A stretch of 60,501 nt of DNA from CAYNHF01 sp964397045 (GCA_964397045.1 CAYNHF010000008.1:1-60501); one strand, 5' to 3'; counted from the first letter of the stretch, positions 8,218 to 16,979 are shown. The notes: generated by a model not told the origin, from the sequence alone. A program made the numbers and translations.

Positions 8218-9046
8218 TCCGGCACCGGTCCGGCCCATGTCCCCCCTGTGGGGGACTGTGGCGTCGGTACGACGCGAACTCGCAGACACGATCACCCTCC
8301 ATGTTGAACCTGCAGGTGGCGAACTTGCCTTCGCTCCGGGCCAGTTCACCATGCTGTATCAGTTCGGCATCGGCGAGGTTCCAATTTCCATCAGCGGCGA
8401 TCCCGCCCAGCCCGAGCAACTCGTACAGACCATCCGCCGCGCCGGTGCCGTGACGAACGCCCTCTGCGACCTGTTGCCTGGTGATCCGATCGGCGTGCGG
8501 GGTCCATTCGGTAACCCGTGGCCGGTGGAGGCTGCCGAGGGGGGAGATGCGGTGTTCGTCGGCGGCGGGATCGGGCTTGCTCCGCTGCGACCTGCCATTT
8601 TCGCGGTGCTTGCCAACCGCGCCAGGTACAGCGACGTGGTGCTCCTCTACGGCGCACGGTCACCTCAGGAACTCCTCTACGCGCAACAGTTGCGCGAGTG
8701 GGGGGCACGGTTCGACATGACGGTCCTCGTCACCGTCGACCGCGGCGAGGCGAATTGGACCGGGTCGGTGGGCGTGGTCACCAAGTTGGTGCGGCGCGGT
8801 CCGTACGACCCCGAAGAGACCACCGCCTTTGTGTGCGGCCCGGAGATCATGATGCGCTTCGCAGCCGCCGAGTTGCTGAAGCGGGGAGTCGTTCGTAGCC
8901 AGATCTACCTCTCGATGGAGCGCAATATGAAGTGTGGCTTCGGGTCGTGTGGCCACTGTCAGACGGGCCGGATGTTTGTGTGCAGTGATGGTCCGGTATT
9001 CACGCTGCGCGATTCGGCTCGCTACCTGCGGAGGCTGGAACGATGA
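8201..9046 (+). CDS. hydG: group 3b-type [NiFe] hydrogenase, gamma FAD/NAD(P) subunit
   Basis: A 281-residue ferredoxin-NADP reductase-like subunit. The FAD-binding region contains APGQFTMLY and VPISISG (residues 46-66). The NAD(P) site starts with VFVGGGIGLAPLRP (118-131), and VCGPEIMM is at 211-218. A C-terminal [2Fe-2S] site uses Cys245, Cys250, Cys253 and Cys261 (CGFGSCGHCQ). It links pyridine nucleotides to the Fe-S chain. Its start overlaps the preceding gene by 17 bases and its end overlaps the small-subunit gene by ATGA, so translation is probably coupled. Confidence 0.92.
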   Translation: MAILVDPAPVRPMSPLWGTVASVRRELADTITLHVEPAGGELAFAPGQFTMLYQFGIGEVPISISGDPAQPEQLVQTIRRAGAVTNALCDLLPGDPIGVRGPFGNPWPVEAAEGGDAVFVGGGIGLAPLRPAIFAVLANRARYSDVVLLYGARSPQELLYAQQLREWGARFDMTVLVTVDRGEANWTGSVGVVTKLVRRGPYDPEETTAFVCGPEIMMRFAAAELLKRGVVRSQIYLSMERNMKCGFGSCGHCQTGRMFVCSDGPVFTLRDSARYLRRLER

Positions 9047-9852
9047 CCGTGACCGCGACCGAGATGCCGACCCTTGCCGTGTTCAAGTTCGCTTCGTGCG
9101 ACGGCTGCCAATTGACTCTCCTCGACGTCGAGGACGAGCTGCTGGCAGTGGTCGGGGCGGTTCGTGTCGCCAACTTCCTCGAGGCATCGCGTGAGGTGCT
9201 CGACGGCCCATACGATCTCACCCTGGTCGAGGGGTCGATCACTACGCCGCACGACCTCGAGCGGATCTACGAGGTGAGGGCACAGTCGAAGTTCCTGGTG
9301 GCAATCGGGGCGTGTGCCACGGCAGGGGGCATCCAGGCCTTGCGCAACTGGAAGGACGTCTCAGAGTTCACTTCACTCGTCTACGCACACCCCGAGTACA
9401 TCGACACGCTGCAACTCAGTACTCCCATCACCGACTACGTGCCGGTCGACTTCGAGCTACGCGGTTGTCCGATCTCGAAGGAGCAACTGCTCGAGGTCAT
9501 CAGCGCTTTCTTGACAGGACGTAGACCCAACGTGCCGACCTACAGCGTGTGCCTGGAGTGCAAGCAGCGGGGGACGCCGTGTGTGATGGTGCGGGCAGGC
9601 ACCCCGTGCCTCGGGCCGGTCACTCAAGCCGGCTGTGGGGCATTGTGCCCCGCCTACAACCGCGGGTGTTACGGGTGCTTCGGGCCGATGGAGCGTCCCA
9701 ACACCGATTCGCTCTCCTCTTGGCTGGAGGGTCTCGGGCTAGATGACGAAGGAGTGGTCACCGCGTTTCGCAGTTTCAATGCCTGGTCGGAGCCGTTCCG
9801 GATCGCCTCGGATCGATACGACCGCGCGACTCCCGAGGCGGAGGAGCAATGA
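9043..9852 (+). CDS. hydD: group 3b-type [NiFe] hydrogenase, small (delta) subunit
   Basis: A 269-residue [NiFe] hydrogenase small subunit. The proximal-cluster motif FASCDGCQLTLLD has Cys19 and Cys22. GACATAGG and ELRGCPIS supply the remaining proximal ligands, and a cysteine-rich C-terminal half (CLECKQRGTPC, GCGALCPAYNRGCYGCFGP) carries further clusters. There is no Tat signal, consistent with a cytoplasmic bidirectional enzyme. It overlaps the large-subunit start by ATGA. Confidence 0.94.
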   Translation: MTVTATEMPTLAVFKFASCDGCQLTLLDVEDELLAVVGAVRVANFLEASREVLDGPYDLTLVEGSITTPHDLERIYEVRAQSKFLVAIGACATAGGIQALRNWKDVSEFTSLVYAHPEYIDTLQLSTPITDYVPVDFELRGCPISKEQLLEVISAFLTGRRPNVPTYSVCLECKQRGTPCVMVRAGTPCLGPVTQAGCGALCPAYNRGCYGCFGPMERPNTDSLSSWLEGLGLDDEGVVTAFRSFNAWSEPFRIASDRYDRATPEAEEQ

Positions 9853-11159
9853 CGAAGACGCCGCAGACGCGATCGATCGATGTCGACTACCTGGCAAGGG
9901 TCGAGGGGGAGGGCTCGCTGAAGGTTCGGGTGGTGGACGATGTGGTCGAGGAGATCGAGTTCGGTATCTTTGAGCCTCCGCGGTTCTTCGAGGCGTTCAT
10001 GCGGGGCCGACCCTTGACCGAGGCGCCCGACATCACCGCCCGCATCTGTGGCATCTGTCCGATCGCATATCAGATGAGCTCGGTGCATGCGATGGAGGAT
10101 GCACTCGGCGTCACCGTGGGTGATCAGCTGCGAGCCCTGCGGCGGCTCATCTACTGCGGGGAGTGGATCGAGAGCCACGTGCTCCACGTCTACATGCTGC
10201 ACGCTCCGGACTTCCTGGGTTTCGAGAGCGTCATCGACATGGCGGGCGAGCACCCGGAGGCAGTCACTCGCGGTCTACGTCTCAAGAGGAACGGCAACGC
10301 GATCGTGTCGCTCCTGGGCGGCCGCGAGATCCACCCCATCAACGTCAAGGTGGGTGGCTTCTACCGGGCCCCCACGCGCGATGAACTGCAGGCGATGGTT
10401 CCTGAACTCGAGTGGTCGCTCGAGGCAGCCATCGAAACCGTGAAGTGGGCGGCGACGCTGCCGATGCCCCAGATCGAACGCGATTTCGAATTCGTCTCCC
10501 TCAAGCATCCGGACGAATACCCGTTCAACGAAGGACGGATAGTGTCGAGTGAAGGCATCGACATCGACGTTTCGGAGTACAACGAGGTCTTCGAGGAGCG
10601 CCACGTCGAGCGCTCCAACGCACTCCAGAGTGTGGTGCGCGACCGTGGTCCCTATCACGTCGGTCCGTTGGCGCGATACAACCTCAACTACGAGCAGCTC
10701 CGTCCGCAGGCTCGTGCCGCAGCGGTCGAGGCAGGGCTGCAGCCAAAGTGCCGCAATCCGTTCCAGTCGATTCTGGTGCGAGCGGTCGAGACGGTGCATG
10801 CATGTGAAGAGGCGCTTGCGATCATCGCGGCATATCAACAGCCGGATCGGTCGAGCATCCCGTATGAGCCGAAGGCGGGGGTGGGGCATGGCGCCTCGGA
10901 GGCACCGCGTGGCTTGCTGTATCACCGGTACGAGGTGGACGATGCCGGGCTGATCGTCACTGCGCAGATCGTGCCGCCGACATCACAGAACCAGCTGATC
11001 ATCGAGGACGACGTGCGCGCCGTACTCGAACAGAATCTCGATCTTCCGGACGACGCCTTGCAGTGGCGCCTCGAACAGACGATTCGCAACTATGACCCCT
11101 GTATTTCGTGCGCCACCCACTTCCTGACACTCGACATCGAGCGGGTGCCGCGTGACTGA
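9849..11159 (+). CDS. hydA: group 3b-type [NiFe] hydrogenase, large (alpha) subunit
   Basis: A 436-residue catalytic subunit. The nickel ligands are in RICGIC (Cys67, Cys70) near the N-terminus and DPCISC (Cys418, Cys421) near the end, followed by His424. A 12-residue tail after His424 is the expected substrate of the maturation endopeptidase. Length and motif type fit group 3b NAD(P)-linked hydrogenases, which reversibly couple H2 with pyridine nucleotides and in some species reduce sulfur. All four nickel ligands are Cys; no selenocysteine is encoded. The gene overlaps the endopeptidase gene by 8 bases. Confidence 0.95.
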   Translation: MTKTPQTRSIDVDYLARVEGEGSLKVRVVDDVVEEIEFGIFEPPRFFEAFMRGRPLTEAPDITARICGICPIAYQMSSVHAMEDALGVTVGDQLRALRRLIYCGEWIESHVLHVYMLHAPDFLGFESVIDMAGEHPEAVTRGLRLKRNGNAIVSLLGGREIHPINVKVGGFYRAPTRDELQAMVPELEWSLEAAIETVKWAATLPMPQIERDFEFVSLKHPDEYPFNEGRIVSSEGIDIDVSEYNEVFEERHVERSNALQSVVRDRGPYHVGPLARYNLNYEQLRPQARAAAVEAGLQPKCRNPFQSILVRAVETVHACEEALAIIAAYQQPDRSSIPYEPKAGVGHGASEAPRGLLYHRYEVDDAGLIVTAQIVPPTSQNQLIIEDDVRAVLEQNLDLPDDALQWRLEQTIRNYDPCISCATHFLTLDIERVPRD

Positions 11160-11646
11160 GTCTCCTCGCCGGGTGATCATCGGCCTCGGAAACGAGTTCC
11201 GGGGAGATGATGCCGCCGGCTTGGCCGTCATCGACCAGCTACGGAGCCGTTCGTTGTCCGGGGTCAGGCTGATCGAATCCGACGGGGATCCGGTGGCGTT
11301 GATGGATGCATGGGCAGACGCCGAGTCCGTGATCGTCGTGGATGCGGTGGTGTCCGGAGACGCGGCGGGGAAGGTTCACATCTGGCACGACTCCGTTCCG
11401 CCTGCCTCGCAGCCTGTCAGAAGTTCGAGCCACCAACTCGATCTTGCTGACACCCTTGCTCTGGCAGAGGCACTGTCACGATCACCGCGTGGCCTGGTGG
11501 TGATCGGGATTGAAGCCGCAGTCGTGGAAACCGGGTGTTCGATGACGCCCGAGGTGGTGGCGGGCGTGGACCGGGCCGCGGATGTTGCTGCCGCGATATG
11601 TTGTCACCCCGCGGCAATACCGGGCCGGGGCGTGCTCTATGCATGA
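11152..11646 (+). CDS. hydrogenase maturation endopeptidase
   Basis: A 164-residue HybD/HycI-family peptidase that removes the large-subunit C-terminal tail after nickel insertion. The N-terminus IIGLGNEFRGDDAAG carries the nickel-sensing Glu15. VVDAVVSGD and SSSHQLDL supply the Asp and His expected by comparison with HybD. It starts with GTG inside the end of the large-subunit gene, a typical arrangement for a matched protease and substrate. The stop overlaps the start of hypA by eight bases. Confidence 0.92.
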   Translation: MTESPRRVIIGLGNEFRGDDAAGLAVIDQLRSRSLSGVRLIESDGDPVALMDAWADAESVIVVDAVVSGDAAGKVHIWHDSVPPASQPVRSSSHQLDLADTLALAEALSRSPRGLVVIGIEAAVVETGCSMTPEVVAGVDRAADVAAAICCHPAAIPGRGVLYA

Positions 11647-11911
11647 GTCTTCGCTGGTGCCCGGTCTGGTTGAAGCGGGAGTCGCTGCGGTTGAGTCTGC
11701 GGGAGCGACTTCGGCTCGCAGGGTGGTGATCCGAGTCGGCGCGTTGAGCCCGATGTCGCCCCAACACCTTGCCGACCACCTGCCCACGGCGATGGAGGGC
11801 ACCGTGCTGGAAGGGGCAACGGTCGTCGTCGCCGCGAGTCGCGACGTCCGCGACGCGAATGCGCTCGATGTCGTTCTCGAGTCGATCGACATCGACGAAA
11901 CGGAGACCTGA
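11639..11911 (+). CDS. hypA: HypA-like nickel chaperone lacking the zinc domain
   Basis: A 90-residue protein beginning MHESSLVPGLVEAG, the conserved HypA start in which His2 binds nickel. VVIRVGALSPMSPQHL (residues 29-44) matches the HypA core. Normal HypA has about 113 residues with a zinc ribbon of two CxxC pairs. Here there is no cysteine at all, and the segment goes directly from GATVVVAASRD to a C-terminal strand ALDVVLESIDID. It looks like an in-frame loss of the zinc loop rather than a truncation. It lies between the endopeptidase gene and hypC, and its stop overlaps nothing essential: hypC starts two bases further on. Confidence 0.8.
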   Translation: MHESSLVPGLVEAGVAAVESAGATSARRVVIRVGALSPMSPQHLADHLPTAMEGTVLEGATVVVAASRDVRDANALDVVLESIDIDETET

Positions 11912-11912
11912 A

Positions 11913-12140
11913 ATGTGTCTCGCCATTCCGGGCAAGATCACGGAGATCACGGGAAAGGGTGCCGGCATGGTGGCCACCATCGAAATGGCGGGAACCGATC
12001 GCGAGGTGAGTCTCGCGATAACGCCGGATGCAGTGGTAGGCGATTACGTAATCGCCCACTCCGGGGTGGCGATCCGCCTCCTCAGTGCCGACGAAGCACA
12101 AGCCGCAGAAGAGCTGATCATCGAGGCGCTGGGTCAGTAG
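11913..12140 (+). CDS. hypC: hydrogenase assembly chaperone HypC
   Basis: A 75-residue protein starting MCLAIPGKI. The N-terminal Cys2 is the residue that carries the Fe(CN)2CO intermediate with HypD and contacts the large subunit. The downstream beta-barrel pattern (REVSLAITPDAVVGDYVIAHSGVAIRLL region) is typical. hypB, hypD, hypE and hypF are not in the window, so the remaining maturation factors must be encoded elsewhere. The gene ends 23 bases inside the convergent gene that follows. Confidence 0.93.
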   Translation: MCLAIPGKITEITGKGAGMVATIEMAGTDREVSLAITPDAVVGDYVIAHSGVAIRLLSADEAQAAEELIIEALGQ

Positions 12141-12576
12141 CCGTCGTACCCGGTCGCGCCGTCGCGTCTCGCACCGCTTCGGCGTACAGCCGCAGGTGTT
12201 CGAGGTCCTTGGGGCGGCCCGCGATCTGCTTGTAGCAAACCACGTGCTCAAGTCCAACGAACGGGAGCCCTTCGATCATCTCGGCCGTGTCGATGAGGTC
12301 GTCGATGTCGAAGCCACCGATCGCCCAGCAGGGGCCACCGGTGACGATTCCGTCGAAGCAGGTGACAATCTCGACGTCGTATTCGGGCAGCAATACGAGG
12401 TCACCTACCGTTCGTGCCCGCTCCCAGGCATCGCCGCGGCTCACGATGTCGATGTCGTTGGTGGCCGCGATGACGCCGCGGACGATCAGAGGACCGCTCC
12501 CAAAGATGGCATAGTCGCCGAGTGGCAGTTCGAGCGACCGCACGAGCTGGAATCCGTCACGATTCTTGTCGGACAC
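12118..12576 (-). CDS. nucleotidyltransferase-fold protein
   Basis: A 152-residue protein. The segment YAIFGSGPLIVRGVIAATND followed by IDIV recalls the GSG...(D/N)xD metal-binding loop of small nucleotidyltransferase-fold proteins. The second carboxylate would come from the YDVEIV strand. A CYKQIAGRPKDLEHL motif near the C-terminus is common in such proteins. The GTG at 12576 is the most plausible start, because the frame upstream is low-complexity shadow of the divergent gene. Convergent with hypC, overlapping it by 23 bases. Substrate unknown; no antitoxin/HEPN partner is evident. Confidence 0.7.
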   Translation of the reverse strand: MSDKNRDGFQLVRSLELPLGDYAIFGSGPLIVRGVIAATNDIDIVSRGDAWERARTVGDLVLLPEYDVEIVTCFDGIVTGGPCWAIGGFDIDDLIDTAEMIEGLPFVGLEHVVCYKQIAGRPKDLEHLRLYAEAVRDATARPGTTATDPAPR

Positions 12577-12628
12577 GCTGAAACCCCACGCAACTGCTTC
12601 GGCGACGGCTGACTGGTTGAATGCTCTC

Positions 12629-13666
12629 GTGTTCACTCCCATCCGCACCGAACGCCTCGTGCTGCGCCAGGTCCGCGCCGCAGACGCCGCGAATCTGGCA
12701 GCCCGACGGAGCGATCCGGATACGGCCCGGTTCCAGTCGTGGGAGACCCCGTATCCGCTGGAGCAAGCCCGGAGCTTGATCGCTGCGGTCCTGGAGATGC
12801 ACGGTCCGGCATCGGACGAGTGGTATCTGATCGCGGTGGCCGACCCCGCTACGGACCAGATGCTCGGCGACCTGGCCGTGTACTTGAAGTGGGAGGGTCG
12901 AACCGCACAGATCGGGTACACCTTCAACCCGCAGGCGCGAGGAAGGGGGTTGGCCACCGAGGCCGTTTCAGCCCTACTGGAGCATCTCTTCGCGGCTGCC
13001 GACCTGACCCGGGTCGAGGCCTCGATCCATCCCGACAACGTTGCGTCTGCTCGTGTACTCGAACGCACCGGCTTCCTGTACGAGGGGCTGACTCGATCCG
13101 ACTTCTGGGTCGGGGACGTGGTTTCTGACACCGGACATTACGCGATGTTGCGGCTCGACTTCGATGCATGGCGGACGCGACCGCGGCGGGCTCCCGACCT
13201 GGTGCGCCTGGTGGAACTCAACTCCAGGAACGAACGGGAAGTCCTGGCGCTGAAAACTCACAAGACTCAGGAGGCCTTCGTTGCGAAGATGGAGGCATCG
13301 TTTGCCGATGCGATGTTTCCCGAGGTCGTAGACGGTGCCCAGGTACTTCCCTGGCTGCGGGCAGTCGAGGCAGATGGCGAGATCGTGGGGTTCGTGATGT
13401 TGGCGCTGACCACCGACTCCCACCCGGAACCGTATCTGTGGCGCCTGCTCGTCGATCGGCATCACCAGTTCCGCGGGATCGGGCGCCAGGTACTCGACGC
13501 CGTGGTTCTGCGCTGTCTGGAGTGGGGCGATGTCAGTCTGACGACCAGTTGGGGGAAGGGCCCCGGTTCTCCTGAGCCGTTCTACCTCGCGTACGGGTTC
13601 GAGCCGACCGGGCGCGTGCTCGACGGGGAGATCGAGGCGCGACTGTCGCTCGACCCCAGTTCGTGA
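12629..13666 (+). CDS. tandem GNAT acetyltransferase
   Basis: A 345-residue protein with two GNAT domains. The N-terminal half (residues 1-180) is RimJ/RimL-like: TERLVLRQVRAADA, then the acetyl-CoA loop QARGRGLATEAVSALL and NVASARVLERTGF. The C-terminal half has a second acetyl-CoA site, HHQFRGIGRQVLDAVV, and FYLAYGFEPTG. Both loops are intact. The GTG at 12629 places the start right before FTPIRTERLVL; a TTG at 12617 is an alternative, and neither has a clear ribosome site. Substrates unknown. Confidence 0.82.
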   Translation: MFTPIRTERLVLRQVRAADAANLAARRSDPDTARFQSWETPYPLEQARSLIAAVLEMHGPASDEWYLIAVADPATDQMLGDLAVYLKWEGRTAQIGYTFNPQARGRGLATEAVSALLEHLFAAADLTRVEASIHPDNVASARVLERTGFLYEGLTRSDFWVGDVVSDTGHYAMLRLDFDAWRTRPRRAPDLVRLVELNSRNEREVLALKTHKTQEAFVAKMEASFADAMFPEVVDGAQVLPWLRAVEADGEIVGFVMLALTTDSHPEPYLWRLLVDRHHQFRGIGRQVLDAVVLRCLEWGDVSLTTSWGKGPGSPEPFYLAYGFEPTGRVLDGEIEARLSLDPSS

Positions 13667-13735
13667 CTGCGGCACCAACCGGAGGTGCGCACAAACGAGA
13701 GGCACAGTCGCCGCCCGCCGCTACCGTCCCACTTC

Positions 13736-14233
13736 GTGGAAGCGCACAACCGATATCGGTACACAGCTGAGGTGATGGGACCCGGCTACGACATGGCCCA
13801 TCGAGTGGTGATGGCGCGGCTCTGGGTGGTGCTCCGCGTTCTGGCGGCCGTCTTCCTCGGTGTCGGCATCGTCATGCTCGCCTCCACCGCGCGCGGCGGT
13901 GGGGTGATCCTGATCCTCATCGGGGGGTGGCTGCTGCTGGTGCCGTGGATGGTCCGCACGTTCACCGCCCGTTCGCTTCGATCGGCACCTGTGTATGGAC
14001 GCGACGTGGAGTGGACCGTGTCTGCTGATGGCGTCGTGCTCAGTTCAGACGGTCTCAACAGTCCGATGCCGTGGCAGAGTTTCTCGCAGGTCGTGGATAC
14101 CGACCAGGGCATTCTGCTGGTGCGGCCGGGCACGTTCTACTGGCTCCCGGCTGACCGGTTCGTCGAGGAGGATGGCCACCAGGTGTCCGCGGAATTGGCT
14201 TCACTCTCCGACGTGAAGTTCTCGCGTCGCTGA
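13736..14233 (+). CDS. YcxB-like membrane protein
   Basis: A roughly 165-residue protein with two close N-terminal membrane helices (LWVVLRVLAAVFLGVGIVML and a GGVILILIGGWLLLVPWM stretch). A soluble C-terminal domain contains VEWTVSADGVVLSS, MPWQSFSQVVDTDQGILL and FYWLPADRF. The latter pattern fits the YcxB-like C-terminal domain. A GTG at 13736 is used; a GTG at 13685 would add 17 basic residues. Function unknown. It is convergent with copA, nine bases apart. Confidence 0.65.
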   Translation: MEAHNRYRYTAEVMGPGYDMAHRVVMARLWVVLRVLAAVFLGVGIVMLASTARGGGVILILIGGWLLLVPWMVRTFTARSLRSAPVYGRDVEWTVSADGVVLSSDGLNSPMPWQSFSQVVDTDQGILLVRPGTFYWLPADRFVEEDGHQVSAELASLSDVKFSRR

Positions 14234-14242
14234 GGGCGAGGC

Positions 14243-16396
14243 TCAGCGTCCGAACCGTCGCAGGCGCAGTGCATTGGTCACCACCGAAACGGATGAGAAC
14301 GCCATGGCGGCGGCGGCGATCATCGGGTTCAACAAGCCGAACGCGGCAAGCGGAATGGCGGCCGTGTTGTAGCCGAAGGCCCAGAAGAGGTTCTGTCGGA
14401 TCGTGCGAAACGTGGCATCTGCCAGGTCGAGGGCGGTCACGACGAGTTGCGGGTCGCCCGACATCAGCACAATGTCGCCTGCTTCGATCGCGACATCGGT
14501 GCCCGATCCCACCGCCATGCCGATGTCCGCAGTCGTGAGGGCCGGGGCGTCGTTGAGTCCGTCGCCGACGAAAGCGATCGATCCTCCCGCCGCCTGCAGC
14601 CTCCGGATCTCGTTGGCCTTGTCGCCCGGCAGGAGGCCGGCGACTACGTGTTCGATCCCAACCTCGCCGGCGATCGCGTCCGCCGTTCGGGGGTTGTCAC
14701 CCGTCAGCATCACAGTGGTGATGCCCCTGCGGTGGAGCTCAGCGACTGTTGTTGCTGCGGTCGATCGCACCGTGTCTGCCACGGCCAGGACACCGTGCAC
14801 CTCGCCGCCCCATCCCGCCAGGAATCCTGTGGTACCAAGACGCTCGTACGCCTCGAGAGTGTCCAATTGGTGCTGCGAGACCTGGAGACCGCGGTCTGCC
14901 ATCAGCTTCGCCGAACCCACGGATACTTCGACACCGTCGATCGTTCCGAACACACCCCGCCCCGTCACCGAGGTGACCTCGTCCGGTCTACCCAATTCCA
15001 CGTCACGTTCTTCGGCTCCGAGTGCGACCGCCCTACCGATCGGGTGCTCGCTGGCCGCCTCAACGGAACCGACGAGATACAGGAACGGTTCGGGGTCAAC
15101 GGCGTCCACGGAGTGCAACGTCATGGCGCCCCGGGTCAGGGTTCCGGTCTTGTCGAAAACAACGGTGTCGATGTCCTGAACTCGTTCGAATACGTCTGCC
15201 CCCTTGAAAAGTACCCCGAGTTCGGCCCCGCGACCGCTCCCGACCATGATCGCGGTAGGGGTGGCGAGGCCCAACGCGCAAGGACAGGCGATGATGAGAA
15301 CGGCCACCGCGTTCCCGATCGCGACCGCGATGTCTCCCGAGACCGCCAGCCAGACGACGAACACGCCGACCGCGATCAGGATCACCGTCGGTACGAAGAT
15401 CCGCGCGACCCGGTCTGCGAGGCGCTGGATCGGGGCTTTGGAGGCCTGGGCGTCCTCGACGAGGCGAACGATCTGGGCGAGCGCGGTGTTGGGACCGACG
15501 CCGGTGACCTCGATTTCCAGCCGCCCCTGCTGATTCACGGTGGCGGCGAACACCCGGTCTCCCGGCTGGTGGTCGATCGGAGCAGACTCGCCGGTCAGCA
15601 TGCTTTCGTCCACAGACGATCGGCCGGTCGTGATCACCCCATCGGCCGGGATGCGTTCCCCGGCCAGCACGACGATGGTTTCGCCGGGGGCCAACTCGAG
15701 CGGGTCGACCATGACCAGCTCACCCTTGCGGTCGACGCGAGCTTCGGTGGCTGCGAGCTGGAGCAGCTTGGTCACGGCCTGGGAAGCTTCACCCTTGGCG
15801 CGGGCTTCGAAATAGCGGCCGAGAAGGATCAGCGTGATGATCATCGCAGCCGTCTCGAAGTACACGGGCTCCTCCGCGACGAGAGCCCATAGTGAATAGA
15901 AGTACGCCGTCAGCGAACCCAGCGAGATCAGCGTATCCATTGTGACGTCCCCGGCACGGAGGCGCTTGAAGGCGATGCGGTGGAATTGCGAACCGAAGAT
16001 GAATACCACCGGGGTGGTGAGGACGCCCTGAAAGACCCGGCTCGCTTCGGTATCCGGGCCCATCATGGCGAGCAGCATCACCGGGATGGTGAAGACGGCA
16101 GCCATGACGACGTTCCGAAGCTGGAACTCGGCTTCCGCGGCGTAGCGTTCGACCGGGCTGGTTCGCTCTCCGTCGACGAGCGGTTGGATGGCATAGCCGA
16201 GGCGCTCAATCGCGGCCTGCAGGTCGTCGACATCCGTCCCGGAGGTGATCGTGGCCCTGGCTTCCTGGCCTGCGAAGTTCACCACGGCATGGTCGACCCC
16301 TTCCTGCTTGCCGAGGACACGCTCGATGCGTAGCGCACACGACGCACACGTCATGCCCTCGACGTCGAAGATGACCTGTTCGGTGGGTTGACTCAT
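14243..16396 (-). CDS. copA: copper-exporting P1B-type ATPase CopA
   Basis: A 717-residue P-type ATPase starting MSQPTEQVIFDVEGMTCASC. One N-terminal HMA domain binds copper through Cys17 and Cys20. The membrane Cu site IIACPCALGLATP, the actuator motif LTGESAP, the phosphorylation site FDKTGTLT and the hinge GDGLNDAPAL are all present. It exports Cu(I) from the cytoplasm. It is the last gene of csoR-copZ-copA, 35 bases after copZ, and should be derepressed by copper through the operator upstream of csoR. Confidence 0.95.
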   Translation of the reverse strand: MSQPTEQVIFDVEGMTCASCALRIERVLGKQEGVDHAVVNFAGQEARATITSGTDVDDLQAAIERLGYAIQPLVDGERTSPVERYAAEAEFQLRNVVMAAVFTIPVMLLAMMGPDTEASRVFQGVLTTPVVFIFGSQFHRIAFKRLRAGDVTMDTLISLGSLTAYFYSLWALVAEEPVYFETAAMIITLILLGRYFEARAKGEASQAVTKLLQLAATEARVDRKGELVMVDPLELAPGETIVVLAGERIPADGVITTGRSSVDESMLTGESAPIDHQPGDRVFAATVNQQGRLEIEVTGVGPNTALAQIVRLVEDAQASKAPIQRLADRVARIFVPTVILIAVGVFVVWLAVSGDIAVAIGNAVAVLIIACPCALGLATPTAIMVGSGRGAELGVLFKGADVFERVQDIDTVVFDKTGTLTRGAMTLHSVDAVDPEPFLYLVGSVEAASEHPIGRAVALGAEERDVELGRPDEVTSVTGRGVFGTIDGVEVSVGSAKLMADRGLQVSQHQLDTLEAYERLGTTGFLAGWGGEVHGVLAVADTVRSTAATTVAELHRRGITTVMLTGDNPRTADAIAGEVGIEHVVAGLLPGDKANEIRRLQAAGGSIAFVGDGLNDAPALTTADIGMAVGSGTDVAIEAGDIVLMSGDPQLVVTALDLADATFRTIRQNLFWAFGYNTAAIPLAAFGLLNPMIAAAAMAFSSVSVVTNALRLRRFGR

Positions 16397-16431
16397 GTAG
16401 CCGGCCTTTGCGGGGGAGGAGAGTGCCGCGG

Positions 16432-16644
16432 CTAGAGGGTGGCGACCTCGTAGCCCTGCCCTTCGATCGCGGCGACGATGTCGCCGTGATCGACGGATTC
16501 GGTGTCGTAGGCAACCGCGACCGAGGTGGAATCGATATCGACGGCGACCGAGGTGACACCGGCGAGTTCGCCTACTGCCCCTTCGATCGAGGACTTGCAG
16601 TGGCCACAGTGGATGTCGGGCACGCTGAGAGTTTCGGTGGTCAT
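16432..16644 (-). CDS. copZ: copper chaperone CopZ (HMA domain)
   Basis: A 70-residue single heavy-metal-associated domain with the metal motif HCGHC near residues 12-16. It ferries Cu(I) to the CopA N-terminal domain. Its ATG overlaps the TGA of csoR in an ATGA junction. Size and position between csoR and copA are typical. Confidence 0.92.
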   Translation of the reverse strand: MTTETLSVPDIHCGHCKSSIEGAVGELAGVTSVAVDIDSTSVAVAYDTESVDHGDIVAAIEGQGYEVATL

Positions 16645-16970
16645 GAGTGCTGGTGTTCCTTCTGGTGGGACTCGTGGTCGTGCTGAGCTGCATCGGATCC
16701 GGTGACCCCCGGTGCGTAGCGCAGCGTCTCCATCAGTTCGTCGACGACTTGCTCGCTGCGGCCTGCTTCGACGGCATCGAGCACGCAAGTTTCGACGTGG
16801 TTTTGGAGTAGCACCCGGTTGACCTTCTCGAGCGAACCCTGCAGGGCAGACACCTGTTTCATGATGTCCGGGCAGTACCGCTCGTCCTCGACCATGCCGA
16901 TGACACCGTCGAGGTGTCCTCTGACGGTCTTGAGACGGTTCAACGCCGACCGCTTGTGTTCTTCTTTCAT
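16641..16970 (-). CDS. csoR: copper-sensing repressor CsoR
   Basis: A 109-residue all-helical DUF156/CsoR regulator. The Cu(I) ligands are Cys33, His58 and Cys62 (LQNHVETC), with the same spacing as the Mycobacterium tuberculosis Cys36-His61-Cys65 set. RLKTVRGHLDGVIGMVE (residues 12-28) is the conserved DNA-binding helix. The C-terminal tail is His-rich (HDHESHQKEHQHS), which may add metal affinity. The start at MKEEHKRSALNRL is chosen over longer in-frame extensions that run through the operator. Confidence 0.94.
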   Translation of the reverse strand: MKEEHKRSALNRLKTVRGHLDGVIGMVEDERYCPDIMKQVSALQGSLEKVNRVLLQNHVETCVLDAVEAGRSEQVVDELMETLRYAPGVTGSDAAQHDHESHQKEHQHS

Positions 16971-16979
16971 GGTTGTAGC

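Noticed and set aside
9849..11159. Selenocysteine in the hydrogenase large subunit
   Set aside because: Both nickel motifs encode only Cys codons; no TGA is present in them.
14243..16693. Longer 816-codon CopA frame
   Set aside because: Codons upstream of 16396 are an out-of-frame translation of copZ; the HMA domain starts right after MSQPTEQ.
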